Shown piece after piece: positions 33,654-42,126 of a DNA stretch of 64,000 nucleotides (positions are counted from its first letter, which is position 1; each line of letters begins with the position of its first letter). Origin of the DNA: Pegethrix bostrychoides GSE-TBD4-15B (GTDB taxonomy: Bacteria; Cyanobacteriota; Cyanobacteriia; Elainellales; Elainellaceae); assembly GCA_019359155.1 (NCBI GenBank), contig JAHHHV010000066.1:111061-175060 (forward strand), given 5' to 3'. The translations under genes were made by a program, and so were the position numbers. Under the pieces are notes generated by a model. That model was not told where the DNA came from. It made no database searches and saw only the letters and a program-made list of their open reading frames with translations.

Positions 33654-34106
33654 ATGGTTTTTAAGTTTTTAAACAAAGGCAAAGGCAAAAAGTCTGAATT
33701 CTTCCTCGAAGCGCCACCGCTTTCCCATGAGGCTGAAGCCAAGCTAGCCGAGGTGAAACATATCGTTGAGGCCAAAGTTGACGAGCTGAAAGAAACGGCA
33801 GTCAAAGTGACTGATGCCATTGAGGAGAAGATTGAACAGAAGGTGGATCGGTCGGCACTAGCGCAGGATATCAAAGCCAAAGTCGCGCCTGAGGCCAAGA
33901 CCAAGAAGTTTAAGAATGCCAAAGCAGCTGAAGCTGAAACGGCTGAAAGCAAAGCAGCTCGCCGGATTGTAGCTCAGCCTGCCCCAGAGCCAGTCAAAAA
34001 TTTCGCTACCGATTTCTTAATGCCTAGTGCCACGCCACGCCGTCGTCCCGGCCCTAGCCTGGATATGTTCCGGGATATGGCCAAAGACGTGAACCCCCGC
34101 CGCTAG
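33654..34106 (+). CDS. conserved hypothetical Ala/Lys-rich protein
   Basis: A 150-residue soluble, highly charged protein starting MVFKFLNKGKGKKSEFFLEA. The central part is a long amphipathic helix/coiled coil (AKLAEVKHIVEAKVDELKET, then AVKVTDAIEEKIEQKVD), followed by a Lys/Ala-rich stretch and a Pro/Arg-rich C-terminus (SATPRRRPGPSLDMF). This is a cyanobacterial conserved type with no known role. The long frame opens at 33486, but the earlier part does not continue the pattern and ATG 33654 follows a plausible spacer. It is followed by a strong terminator. Confidence 0.7.
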   Translation: MVFKFLNKGKGKKSEFFLEAPPLSHEAEAKLAEVKHIVEAKVDELKETAVKVTDAIEEKIEQKVDRSALAQDIKAKVAPEAKTKKFKNAKAAEAETAESKAARRIVAQPAPEPVKNFATDFLMPSATPRRRPGPSLDMFRDMAKDVNPRR

Positions 34107-34152
34107 GATGACTCAGCGATGGGAAAAAAGCAGCAGTAGATGAGAATCAGCA

Positions 34153-34174
34153 GGGGGCAGGTTGCCCCCTTTTT
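34153..34174 (+). terminator. rho-independent terminator
   Basis: GGGGGCA (34153-34159) pairs with TGCCCCC (34163-34169) around a three-base loop, followed by five T (34170-34174). It closes the plus-strand unit; the histidine kinase on the minus strand ends 32 bases further on, so it may act on both strands. Confidence 0.92.
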
Positions 34175-34205
34175 GCTGCGCGATCTCCCCAATCTAGCCC
34201 CCAAT

Positions 34206-36449
34206 CTAGGCAGCCTGACTCAACTCGCTCACCAGCGGCAGCATAATCACGAATTCAGTTCCCTGATTGACCTGAGATGCAACCATCAGCTTGCCCTGGT
34301 GCTTCTCAACAATAATCTTGTAGCTAATTGAAAGCCCCAAGCCTGTCCCTTGACCAACAGGCTTTGTGGTAAAGAACGGATCAAACAGCCTGCGCTGCGC
34401 TGCTTCAGGAATGCCAGTGCCGTTGTCAGCAACCCGGATTCTCACCTGATTCTGCGCGATCACCTCGGTGCAGATGGTGATGGTTGGCTGCCAGGGCGCT
34501 GGGGATGACAAGTCAGCAGCGGCGGGCTGACTCCACTCGGGGCGAGCCATCAGCGCATCAATCGCATTGGTCAGCAGATTCATAAACACCTGGTTGAGCT
34601 GCCCCGGATAGCAGTGAATCAACGGGATTTCCCCGTAAGATTTAACCACCTGAATCGTCGGCTTGCCCGGAGCCACCTTGAGGCGATTTTGCAAAATCAT
34701 CAGGCTGCTGTCGATGCCTTCATGAATATCGGCCTCTTTTGCTTCGGCTTCATCTAGCCGCGAGAAATTCCGCAGCATCAGCACAATCTCGCGGATGCGC
34801 TCAGTGCCGGTTCGCATGGAATGCATCAGCTTGGGCAAGTCTTGCTGGATAAACGCTAGGTCGATTTCTTCGAGCTTGTTCTCTAGCGCTGGCGTGGACT
34901 GCGTCTCCTGCTCATAGAGCTGAACTAGCTCTAGAAGCTGCGCTAAATACTCGTCAGCATAGTTAATGTTGCCATGAATAAAGTTGACCGGATTATTGAT
35001 CTCATGCGCCACACCTGCTACCAGCTGCCCCAGGCTCGACATTTTCTCAGCATGAATCAGCTGCGTCTGGGTCTGCTGCAAATCTTGCAGCGTTTCAGTT
35101 AGCTCAGCTGTGCGCTCCTCGACTCGGTTTTCTAGGGTCGCATTGGCTTCTTCGAGTCTGTTGAAGGCGGTTTTGAGCTGTCCCGACATGCGGTTAAAGG
35201 CATGAGCCAACAGGTCAATTTCCTTGAGGCCACTCAACGCGGCGGTTTGGTTCAAATCTCCCTCCGCAATTGCCTGACTGGCCTGACTCAGATGCAAAAT
35301 TGGACGAGTAATCCAGCGAGCAGTGATCAGACCCAGCAGCGTGGCGACGACAAAGGTAATCGCGCAGAGCAGAATTGTCGTGCGGTTGTTGGCCTCAATC
35401 TGCGTCATGAAGTCAGATTCTGGCAGCACCGTCACCACCAGCCAGTCTAGGCCATAGGCATCTTTCCAGGGCGTGACCTGGGCAAACTGCTGCTCGCCTT
35501 CTAGCCGGAACGTTAAATCCGCCTGCGCCTGAATCGTCTCAAAGCTCCCTAGCTGCTGCTGAACTTGCTGCGCCGCCAGCCGAATCAGCGGATCTTGATT
35601 CTCTAACGCCTTCAGCCGCTGAATTTTGCCGTCTATGACCGTAAACGGTTTGTGATCGCTAGAGTCGGCGATTAGCAACCCGTTGCGCTCCAGGATAAAA
35701 ACTCGACCGGAAGGGCTAGCATTAACTTGGCGCAGCAGCAGGCTGAGGTTGTCCAGCGAAATATCAGTGCCCAGTACGCCGATCATCTGGCCAGTTTGAT
35801 CAGAGATTGGAGTATTGGCTGAAACCGCGATATACCCATCCAGATCGCCAATCGCTTCAACTTTAGACCAGATTGGACGACCAGCCTCAGCGGTTTGCCG
35901 ATACCAGTCCCGGCTGAGCGGATCAAAATCGAGCTGTGCCAGCTGTTTGCCATAGTTGCCTGCTCGATCAATCTGGTAGACAGCGACCTGTTTGGCGGCA
36001 TCGCGATTGATCACCAGCTCCTGATTGCCAAACCAGCGCCCCGCGCCCGTGCCCTGCCCTGTCTTCAGGTTGTAGCCAATCCAGTTAATGGTTGGAAACA
36101 CCTGCGCCTGCTGCCAGAAATATTGTCCGGCGGACTCGAAGTCATTTGGATCTAGAATGCCGCGCTGTATGGCGTTGGCGTTGATTTGGTTAAGCTGGTG
36201 CGGCAGCTCCAAGCTAGCATCAAGATGCTGATTCACTCTAGCACTCACGTCAGTTTCTAGCTGTCTGACTAAGCTATAGATCGCATCTTGGCCGCTCTTA
36301 AATGACAGCCACCAAACTAGGCCAACAGCAGTCGAGATTTGCAGCAAGAATGGCAAGACCAAGAACAGATTGAGCGACAGCCGCCGCTGCGTGGTCTTGT
36401 TGAGGCTTGAGAGGCTTGAACGGTATTTCCACACAGTATTCACGCTCAT
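34206..36449 (-). CDS. dCache-HAMP sensor histidine kinase
   Basis: Membrane two-component sensor kinase of about 747 residues. A first membrane helix (LSLNLFLVLPFLLQISTAVG) is followed by a large extracytoplasmic dCache domain (about residues 45-320; WSKVEAIGDLDGYIAVSANT, MIGVLGTDISLDNLSLLL, GRVFILERNGLLIADSS), a second helix (TILLCAITFVVATLLGLIT), HAMP (RPILHLSQASQAIAEGD), a long coiled coil, HisKA with H-box LVAGVAHEINNPVNFIHG and HATPase (NLLTNAIDAL, VADNGTGIPEAAQRRLFDPF, GQGTGLGLSISYKI). Such dCache receptors bind small molecules such as amino acids. The frame is open to 36566; MRMSVNTVW around 36449-36455 is the probable start. No response regulator is adjacent. Confidence 0.93.
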   Translation of the reverse strand: MSVNTVWKYRSSLSSLNKTTQRRLSLNLFLVLPFLLQISTAVGLVWWLSFKSGQDAIYSLVRQLETDVSARVNQHLDASLELPHQLNQINANAIQRGILDPNDFESAGQYFWQQAQVFPTINWIGYNLKTGQGTGAGRWFGNQELVINRDAAKQVAVYQIDRAGNYGKQLAQLDFDPLSRDWYRQTAEAGRPIWSKVEAIGDLDGYIAVSANTPISDQTGQMIGVLGTDISLDNLSLLLRQVNASPSGRVFILERNGLLIADSSDHKPFTVIDGKIQRLKALENQDPLIRLAAQQVQQQLGSFETIQAQADLTFRLEGEQQFAQVTPWKDAYGLDWLVVTVLPESDFMTQIEANNRTTILLCAITFVVATLLGLITARWITRPILHLSQASQAIAEGDLNQTAALSGLKEIDLLAHAFNRMSGQLKTAFNRLEEANATLENRVEERTAELTETLQDLQQTQTQLIHAEKMSSLGQLVAGVAHEINNPVNFIHGNINYADEYLAQLLELVQLYEQETQSTPALENKLEEIDLAFIQQDLPKLMHSMRTGTERIREIVLMLRNFSRLDEAEAKEADIHEGIDSSLMILQNRLKVAPGKPTIQVVKSYGEIPLIHCYPGQLNQVFMNLLTNAIDALMARPEWSQPAAADLSSPAPWQPTITICTEVIAQNQVRIRVADNGTGIPEAAQRRLFDPFFTTKPVGQGTGLGLSISYKIIVEKHQGKLMVASQVNQGTEFVIMLPLVSELSQAA

Positions 36450-36790
36450 GCGCATGAGGCGTTGATAAAGATAAGTTAGGGCTATTGTGCCCAGCAGCTT
36501 TAGCAATTCATGAGGCAGGGTATCTGGATTGAGAATCAGCCGGAATACACGTAGAGAGATGAGCAAAGTGCTTTTTGCGACCGTGCAATTGCGGAATTCG
36601 TTAAATTTACTGGCGACAAATTATTAATTTTCTTAAAAGATAACTGAGTTACACGAAGAAACACTGAGAAACTTAACAAACTCTCAGGATTTCATCCGGG
36701 ATTCTACTCAGGGCTGCTCTAAGACTGTGCCCTGGCTTCCAAGGCGATTAGCTTAGCAGATCTACGTTCATCTAATTTGTGAGGTTTTAC

Positions 36791-37543
36791 ATGCGCGCAG
36801 TGCTAGATCGGATTAAGCAGAGAAAAGAGGAATTCGCTCAGATTCCGCTGATTCAATTTATGCAGGATCAAAGCATTGATCCTCGGCAGCGGTTAGCTTG
36901 GGCGCCTTGTCTAGCGCCATTTGCCATGAACTTCAAAGATTTCAACCGCCAAGTGCTTTACCAAGAGCCAGCGTCTAGCAAAATTCAGCAGCTGCTGAAC
37001 GAGCATAGTCAGGAAGATGGACGGCACTGGGTCTGGTTTCTGCAAGATCTGAAGCTGCTGGGATTTGACCAGATGTTCAGCTATACTGACATGCTGCGTT
37101 TCCTCTGGGGTGAAGAAACCCGAAAAACCCGTCGTCTCTGCATCGATCTCTTCGGCATGTGTGCGTTTGAAGAGAATCCGTTGATGAAGCTAGTGGTGGT
37201 AGAAGCCCTTGAGGCGACGGGCAATGTAGCGCTCTATGAGACGGCTCAGGTAGCCAAAGCGCTCAAAGAAATCACGCATCAGCATCACCCCTACTTCAGT
37301 GCTTCCCACTATGCGGTGGAGTCTGGCCATATCCAAGCTGAGATGACCCACAGCGAAATTGAGGAGTTTCTGGAGCAGATCGAGCTAACTGAGGCTGACC
37401 AGCGAAAGGCGTTTCTCTTGGTAGATCGGGTCTTTGCCGCATTCACCGAATCGATGGACGAGATGCTGACCTTCGCCCAGACTCATTCCTATGACCAGGT
37501 GTTGGTGACGAGAAAATACCAGCGGGAAAAGGTCGCTGCTTAG
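36791..37543 (+). CDS. heme-oxygenase-fold (TenA/CADD/HDO-like) protein
   Basis: A 250-residue all-helical protein of the heme-oxygenase-like superfamily. Candidate metal ligands are spread over several helices as in the di-iron oxidases/oxygenases: LNEHSQEDGRHWVWFLQDL, VVEALEATGNVALYET, and HYAVESGHIQAEMTHSEIEE near residues 176-195. These are the E/H-rich positions expected for metal binding. The precise reaction is unknown; relatives include CADD-like and amino-acid-cleaving di-iron enzymes. ATG 36791 is chosen; GTGAGG just upstream serves as ribosome site rather than as start. It lies 229 bases from the divergent histidine kinase. Confidence 0.75.
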   Translation: MRAVLDRIKQRKEEFAQIPLIQFMQDQSIDPRQRLAWAPCLAPFAMNFKDFNRQVLYQEPASSKIQQLLNEHSQEDGRHWVWFLQDLKLLGFDQMFSYTDMLRFLWGEETRKTRRLCIDLFGMCAFEENPLMKLVVVEALEATGNVALYETAQVAKALKEITHQHHPYFSASHYAVESGHIQAEMTHSEIEEFLEQIELTEADQRKAFLLVDRVFAAFTESMDEMLTFAQTHSYDQVLVTRKYQREKVAA

Positions 37544-37565
37544 ATTGAAATTGGAGCGCCATTAC

Positions 37566-37612
37566 CGCCTCGCCGAACATTGGTTGTATTGATTGTTATG
37601 TTCAGCGGGGCG
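37566..37612. repeat. long imperfect inverted repeat
   Basis: CGCCTCGCCGAACA (37566-37579) and TGTTCAGCGGGGCG (37599-37612) can pair over 14 positions with one wobble and one mismatch, with a 19-base loop. It starts 23 bases after the stop of the heme-oxygenase-fold gene and is not followed by a T-run, so it may be a 3' stabilising hairpin or an attenuating structure rather than a classical terminator. Confidence 0.6.
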
Positions 37613-37752
37613 ATATCACGTTAATGCAACGCCTTAAAATGCACAAGTTTATAGAAGCGTATGTTGAAGCTCCAGTAAAATCTAGAACTTTTACGATGCT
37701 TCCCTGAGACAGAGCTGTCAAGATGATCGTAGTGTGACTCACCATTTTTGCT

Positions 37753-38322
37753 ATGACCTCTTCTCAATCTGAGCGCTTTCGTTCCGCCACCGAATTTCCG
37801 AAAACGCTTGACCGCCTCGCTCCCGCCGAAGCTGAGCAGATCTATGTTGAAATGCGCGACTGTCTAGTCTTCACCAATCGCAGTCGGGCGCAGTTAACTC
37901 GGCGCAACGAAGAGCACAAGCAAAAAGTGCAGTTGGTTAAGGCAGATGTCGAGCGGCTTCAGGCAATGATTCAGCAGTTGGGGGCTGAGAAGCAGCAGAT
38001 GGCGCGCTCCAATCAACAGACGGTGAGCGAACTGACAGAGCAAGTCGAGCTGATGTCAACTCACTTCGATCAACTCACCGCCGCCTTCGATGGAATTGCG
38101 GATATTGAGAATCCGGCTGGCTTTATGGCACAGCCCAGCCGCTTCTTCCGGTTCATTCAGGCGCTAAAAGCAGTTATTCTGTTCTGGCGAGATGAGTCAA
38201 ACAGCCCTGCCTTGCCTAATTATTCCGTCAGCCAACCCGCCGTAACCGAAGCTGAACGTCGTGAGAATCCCCAGATGCATTCAGATCAGGCTTCTCAGGG
38301 TCGCTCTTTGCTTGATCAATAG
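37753..38322 (+). CDS. coiled-coil hypothetical protein, first of a pair
   Basis: A 189-residue cytosolic protein. Its middle (about 50-110) is a coiled coil (QLTRRNEEHKQKVQLVKADV, ERLQAMIQQLGAEKQQMARS), followed by a globular-looking stretch (STHFDQLTAAFDGIADIENP, then PSRFFRFIQALKAVILFW) and a polar tail. No known domain. The next gene starts ten bases later on the same strand, so both are probably cotranscribed and may form one complex. I suspect it is a cyanobacterial lineage-specific family. Confidence 0.65.
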   Translation: MTSSQSERFRSATEFPKTLDRLAPAEAEQIYVEMRDCLVFTNRSRAQLTRRNEEHKQKVQLVKADVERLQAMIQQLGAEKQQMARSNQQTVSELTEQVELMSTHFDQLTAAFDGIADIENPAGFMAQPSRFFRFIQALKAVILFWRDESNSPALPNYSVSQPAVTEAERRENPQMHSDQASQGRSLLDQ

Positions 38323-38331
38323 GAGATTCAA

Positions 38332-38736
38332 ATGGGCAAACAGCGAATTACGCAGCTTCTAGAGCAGCTTCAGGAGAATCAACAGCAAGATCTGGCCCAT
38401 GCTGCCGCAATTTTTACGGTGGCGCAGGTGGCCGTAAACCAGCTTGAGACACAGGTTTTAGAGCCACCAGCGCTGCCCCTACCGCCGTCGAGTTTAGCTG
38501 CGCTCCCGGCGGCGGCTCTGGATCAAGCCGAACTCAAGCGCCGCTATGGGTCGCATGTCGCCTGCCGCAAGGCCGCCAAAATGCTGGGGATTAGGTTTAG
38601 CAAAACGCCGAGCTGGCAGAAATTAGCGGCAGCATTCACCTATCAGGCCGCCGCTGAGCAGCTCATTCAAGCCTATTTGCAGGAGCACCCCAGCCCTGAC
38701 CTCCAGCATGTTGCCATTGAGATCAAGTTGGGATGA
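38332..38736 (+). CDS. hypothetical protein, second of a pair
   Basis: A 134-residue protein starting MGKQRITQLLEQLQENQQQD, i.e. a Gln-rich helix, then a Pro/Leu/Ala-rich linker (PPALPLPPSSLAALPAAAL), and a C-terminal domain with ELKRRYGSHVACRKAAKMLG, which looks like a small helical DNA- or protein-binding unit (similar in pattern to a helix-turn-helix). No homologue recognised. An AGGAG site precedes the ATG. Coupled to the coiled-coil gene upstream. Confidence 0.6.
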   Translation: MGKQRITQLLEQLQENQQQDLAHAAAIFTVAQVAVNQLETQVLEPPALPLPPSSLAALPAAALDQAELKRRYGSHVACRKAAKMLGIRFSKTPSWQKLAAAFTYQAAAEQLIQAYLQEHPSPDLQHVAIEIKLG

Positions 38737-38876
38737 GCGGCTCACGGGTTCTACGACCTTTGACGATGGATAAACTGGGGCTGGACTATCGCTGGACTAT
38801 CGCTGAACTGCGGCGGCTTCTATTATGGTAGGAGTATGGTAGAGGACTCTATCTAACGCTCAAGATACTTAAGCCA

Positions 38877-39935
38877 ATGGTCACGCTCTCGCCCGGACTC
38901 AAAGCTCGTCTAGCTCCGCCGCTGAAAATCGGCAGTTTTGAGGTGGGGAGCCGCGTGCTGCAATCGCCCCTTTCTGGCGTCACCGATCTGGTGTTTCGCA
39001 GGCTGGTGCGTCGCTATGCGCCTAGCTCGATGATGTACACCGAAATGGTCAACGCCACCGGACTGCACTACGTCAAGGCGCTGCCCAAAATCATGGAAAT
39101 CGATCCAAACGAACGCCCGATCAGCATTCAGCTGTTTGACTGTCGGCCTGATTTTTTGGCCGAGGCGGCGGTGATGGCGGTGGCCGAGGGAGCCGATACC
39201 ATCGACATCAACATGGGCTGTCCGGTGAACAAAATTACCAAAAACGGCGGCGGCTCTTCGCTACTGCGTCAGCCAGAGGTGGCCGAAGCCATTGTGCGTT
39301 CGGTGGTTGCCGCAGTGGCTGTGCCCGTCACGGTCAAGACCCGGATTGGCTGGAGCGACAAAGAAATCAACGCCGTTGAGTTTGCCCAGCGGATGCAGGA
39401 TGCTGGGGCGCAGATGCTGACGCTACATGGCCGGACGCGAGCGCAGGGCTACAACGGCGCGGCGCGCTGGGAGTGGATTGGCCGCGTCAAAGAAGCGCTG
39501 AGCATTCCGCTGATTGCCAACGGCGATATTTTCTCGGTAGCGGCAGCGGTGCGCTGCTTAGAAGAAACTGGGGCAGATGGTGTGATGTGTTCGCGCGGGA
39601 CGCTGGGCTATCCGTTTTTGGTGGGCGAGGTCGATCACTTTCTTAAAACTGGCGAGTTGCTGCCAGCTCCCACGCCGGTTGAGCGACTCGCATGCGCCCG
39701 CGATCATCTAGAAATGCTCTGGGCGTACAAAGGCGAGAAAGGTATCCGGCAGGCACGCAAGCATATGACCTGGTATGCCAAAGGCTTTTTGAATGCGGCG
39801 GATCTACGCGGCCAGCTGGCGGTGATTGAAAATCTGGAGCAGGGCGTGACGCTGATCGATCGGGCGATTGAGCAGTTGAATCAGCAGGGCTGGCAGTCTG
39901 AGGCCGAAGAAATGCCGCAGCTGGTCGAGGTGTAG
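38877..39935 (+). CDS. dusB: tRNA-dihydrouridine synthase (DusB type)
   Basis: FMN-dependent enzyme that reduces specific uridines of tRNA to dihydrouridine. The 352-residue TIM-barrel protein shows all landmarks: SPLSGVTDLVFRRLVRRYAP, YTEMVNATGL, PISIQLFDCRP, IDINMGCPVNKITKNGGGSS with the catalytic Cys of MGCP, VTVKTRIGWSDKEINAVEFA, LTLHGRTRAQGYNGAARW and IPLIANGDIFSVAAAVRCL, then MCSRGTLGYPFLVGEV. The C-terminal helical domain begins near residue 260. It appears monocistronic. Confidence 0.95.
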   Translation: MVTLSPGLKARLAPPLKIGSFEVGSRVLQSPLSGVTDLVFRRLVRRYAPSSMMYTEMVNATGLHYVKALPKIMEIDPNERPISIQLFDCRPDFLAEAAVMAVAEGADTIDINMGCPVNKITKNGGGSSLLRQPEVAEAIVRSVVAAVAVPVTVKTRIGWSDKEINAVEFAQRMQDAGAQMLTLHGRTRAQGYNGAARWEWIGRVKEALSIPLIANGDIFSVAAAVRCLEETGADGVMCSRGTLGYPFLVGEVDHFLKTGELLPAPTPVERLACARDHLEMLWAYKGEKGIRQARKHMTWYAKGFLNAADLRGQLAVIENLEQGVTLIDRAIEQLNQQGWQSEAEEMPQLVEV

Positions 39936-40000
39936 CGCAGGGCGAGGAATACAACAAAACTCATCTGGTCATGGCATCGAGACGGGTAAACCATCGCCCT

Positions 40001-40038
40001 GAAGCAGCCTAGACCCGAAGCAGCCTAGACCCGAAGCC
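40001..40038. repeat. tandem repeat in spacer after dusB
   Basis: GAAGCAGCCTAGACCC occurs twice in direct tandem (40001-40016 and 40017-40032), followed by a partial third unit (GAAGCC). It lies in the spacer between the convergent dusB and nuclease/phosphatase-fold genes. Confidence 0.85.
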
Positions 40039-40090
40039 TCTCATCTTTTCTCACTTCCATCCTGCGGCACTGCGCCAATCATCTCAAGCC

Positions 40091-41212
40091 CTAGTCTTCT
40101 ATCCGCTCGACTCGCAGAATCGACTCTTTCGAGTGCTGAGTGACTTTGCCCTGTGCGTCCTGAGTTTTGGTCACCTCAGTGCTTCGCTTCACGGTCAGCA
40201 CCCGACGCGGGCGTTCGTCACGCTCTAGCTCAATCGCCGCAACCAGCTGACCGTGATCAGACTGCCATTTTGGCATATGCTCATCGCTCAGCGTCTCATC
40301 CAAGAGATGATCGTTGAATACTGAGACATAGATCACATTGCCAATCCGCTCCGGGTTTTGGGAGACAAACTCCTGGCTGACCATGATGTGATCCAGGCAT
40401 TCGTAGTGGCCGTTGTGTAAATGCGTATAGATATAGTCGTCGTAGCTTTGCCGCGCCTGAATATCTTTGGCATGATAGAGCAGCACATCCCAAATCTCGC
40501 GCTTAAAGTCATGCTCCAGTCGGCGGTGCGGCGGTTCGCCCGAAATGATTCGCGAGGTGACAGCCGGGTTGCCGTCATTCAGGTCGCCCAGCAGCATTAC
40601 CGGATAGTCGCGGTCTTCCAGCAGCTCCAGCATCAGCACCCGTAGCGCAATCGCCTCTGCCGCGCGCAGCATCAGAGAACGCGCCTGCCCTTTGGCAATT
40701 TCCACCGGATCATATTTATCGACATACTGGGGAATGATGCCGCGCTTGGACTTGAGATGCACCACATAGACCACGCATTCTACCGACTGACTGAGCTGCA
40801 GCCGCACCTTGAGCACCGGGCGCGAGAAATGGCTCAGCGGCATTGTGGCTCCGCGCACATCAAGGCGAGCTGCTGCCGGAAAGTCAGTGATAAACTCATG
40901 TGCCAAGACCGGAAATCGCGAGGCTAGAGCTACCGTTGGCGTATCGTCGAGCGGCGGCACCGCCATCAGATGAAAGTCCCGACAATATTCACTGTGATCC
41001 AAAACATCTTGCAGCGCTGCCGGATGAAAAACTTCCTGAAAGCCAACAATATCGGCACGCATCCGGTCGAGCTGCTGAGCGCTCCAGGCAATTTTTCGGG
41101 CGTAGTCCGCCTTGCTATAAAACTCACGCCGATAAAAAACCTCGTTTGGCAAGGCAAGATTACAGAGGTTAAAGTTACCCACTCGAAAAACTTTGCCGCG
41201 ATTGCCGTTCAT
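40091..41212 (-). CDS. endonuclease/exonuclease/phosphatase-fold protein
   Basis: A 373-residue protein of the DNase I-like (EEP) superfamily, which cleaves phosphodiesters or phosphomonoesters with a divalent metal. Visible active-site motifs are FRVGNFNLCNL (first strand, Asn), ADIVGFQEVF (the metal-binding Glu), VVHLKSKRG (His), VMLLGDLNDGNPAV (Asp-x-Asn) and the terminal WQSDHGQLV (SDH). There is no signal peptide, so it is probably cytosolic, and the substrate is unknown. The C-terminal 40 residues are basic and polar. It is divergent from the LysE gene, with about 115 bases between them. Confidence 0.88.
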   Translation of the reverse strand: MNGNRGKVFRVGNFNLCNLALPNEVFYRREFYSKADYARKIAWSAQQLDRMRADIVGFQEVFHPAALQDVLDHSEYCRDFHLMAVPPLDDTPTVALASRFPVLAHEFITDFPAAARLDVRGATMPLSHFSRPVLKVRLQLSQSVECVVYVVHLKSKRGIIPQYVDKYDPVEIAKGQARSLMLRAAEAIALRVLMLELLEDRDYPVMLLGDLNDGNPAVTSRIISGEPPHRRLEHDFKREIWDVLLYHAKDIQARQSYDDYIYTHLHNGHYECLDHIMVSQEFVSQNPERIGNVIYVSVFNDHLLDETLSDEHMPKWQSDHGQLVAAIELERDERPRRVLTVKRSTEVTKTQDAQGKVTQHSKESILRVERIED

Positions 41213-41328
41213 GGGAGCGCCAGGATAGATCTGCCCCTGATTTTACCTGAGTTGCGTCTAGAGCCATTGTGCTTTCTGGATGGGCTGCAATTTATAGTGA
41301 AACAACCTGGGTAGAGAATGGTGCAAGC

Positions 41329-41979
41329 GTGATCAGTAGCAGTCTGGATCCCAACAAGATTGCCGCCCTGTTTGGGGCGCTAGCGCTACTCGCAGCCTTA
41401 CCTAGCGTCAGCGTTTTAGCCGTAACGGCTAAATCAGCGAGTTCTGGATTCATCTACGGAGCTTTTACGGCGCTGGGGATCGTCGTGGGCGACCTGATTT
41501 TCATTTTGCTGGCCGTTTTTGGGCTGGCGCTGCTCGTCGAAACATTGGGCAGTCTGTTCTTCTTAATCAACTATGCTGGCGGGGCTTATCTGATCTGGCT
41601 GGGGCTGTCCCTCTGGCGATCAAATGCCAGATCCAGCACTACCTTCAACGCCACATCCACCGAGCCAGCCGCCAATCCAGAAGCCTCGCGCTTGACTAGC
41701 CTGATCACTGGCTTGCTGATCACGCTAGGCGATCAAAAGGCAATCTTTTTTTATCTAGGGTTTCTGCCTGCATTTCTTGATCTGGCAACGCTGACCTCCA
41801 TCGATATTGGCATCGTTGTCCTGGTCACGTTTTTTGCCGTGGGCGGTGTCAAGCTTGGCTATGCCTATGCCGCAGCTCAGGCTGGACTGCTGTTGGGTCG
41901 CAGCATAGGAGCCGTCTTAAATGCAGTTGCTGCCGGCATCATGGTGGTTGCGGGTATCGTGATCATGGCGCGAGCCTAG
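41329..41979 (+). CDS. LysE/RhtB family amino acid exporter
   Basis: Inner-membrane exporter of the LysE superfamily, about 216 residues from this start, six membrane helices. N-terminal LFGALALLAALPSVSVLAVT is the family's first helix (the usual PGP turn is replaced by PSV), followed by SASSGFIYGAFTALGIVVGD, LINYAGGAYLIWLGLSLW and LITGLLITLGDQKAIFFYLG. The GTG at 41329 (VISSSLDPNK) is the preferred start; another GTG at 41269 would add 20 residues of unlikely sequence. A polar loop with Thr/Ser/Ala-rich sequence lies between helices 3 and 4. Substrate unknown. Confidence 0.82.
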   Translation: MISSSLDPNKIAALFGALALLAALPSVSVLAVTAKSASSGFIYGAFTALGIVVGDLIFILLAVFGLALLVETLGSLFFLINYAGGAYLIWLGLSLWRSNARSSTTFNATSTEPAANPEASRLTSLITGLLITLGDQKAIFFYLGFLPAFLDLATLTSIDIGIVVLVTFFAVGGVKLGYAYAAAQAGLLLGRSIGAVLNAVAAGIMVVAGIVIMARA

Positions 41980-42126
41980 CGTCACAGTTGGCTTCCCGGC
42001 AGTGCCCCAGCCATATCCCCGCAATACAGAACCCAATTCCCCGACCTGCCCGCCTCAGCACTGCCATTTTCGGCTATTCTCTGTAGGTAGAATTGGCTGT
42101 TTTCACGGTATTCGCCCGGTAACTCC

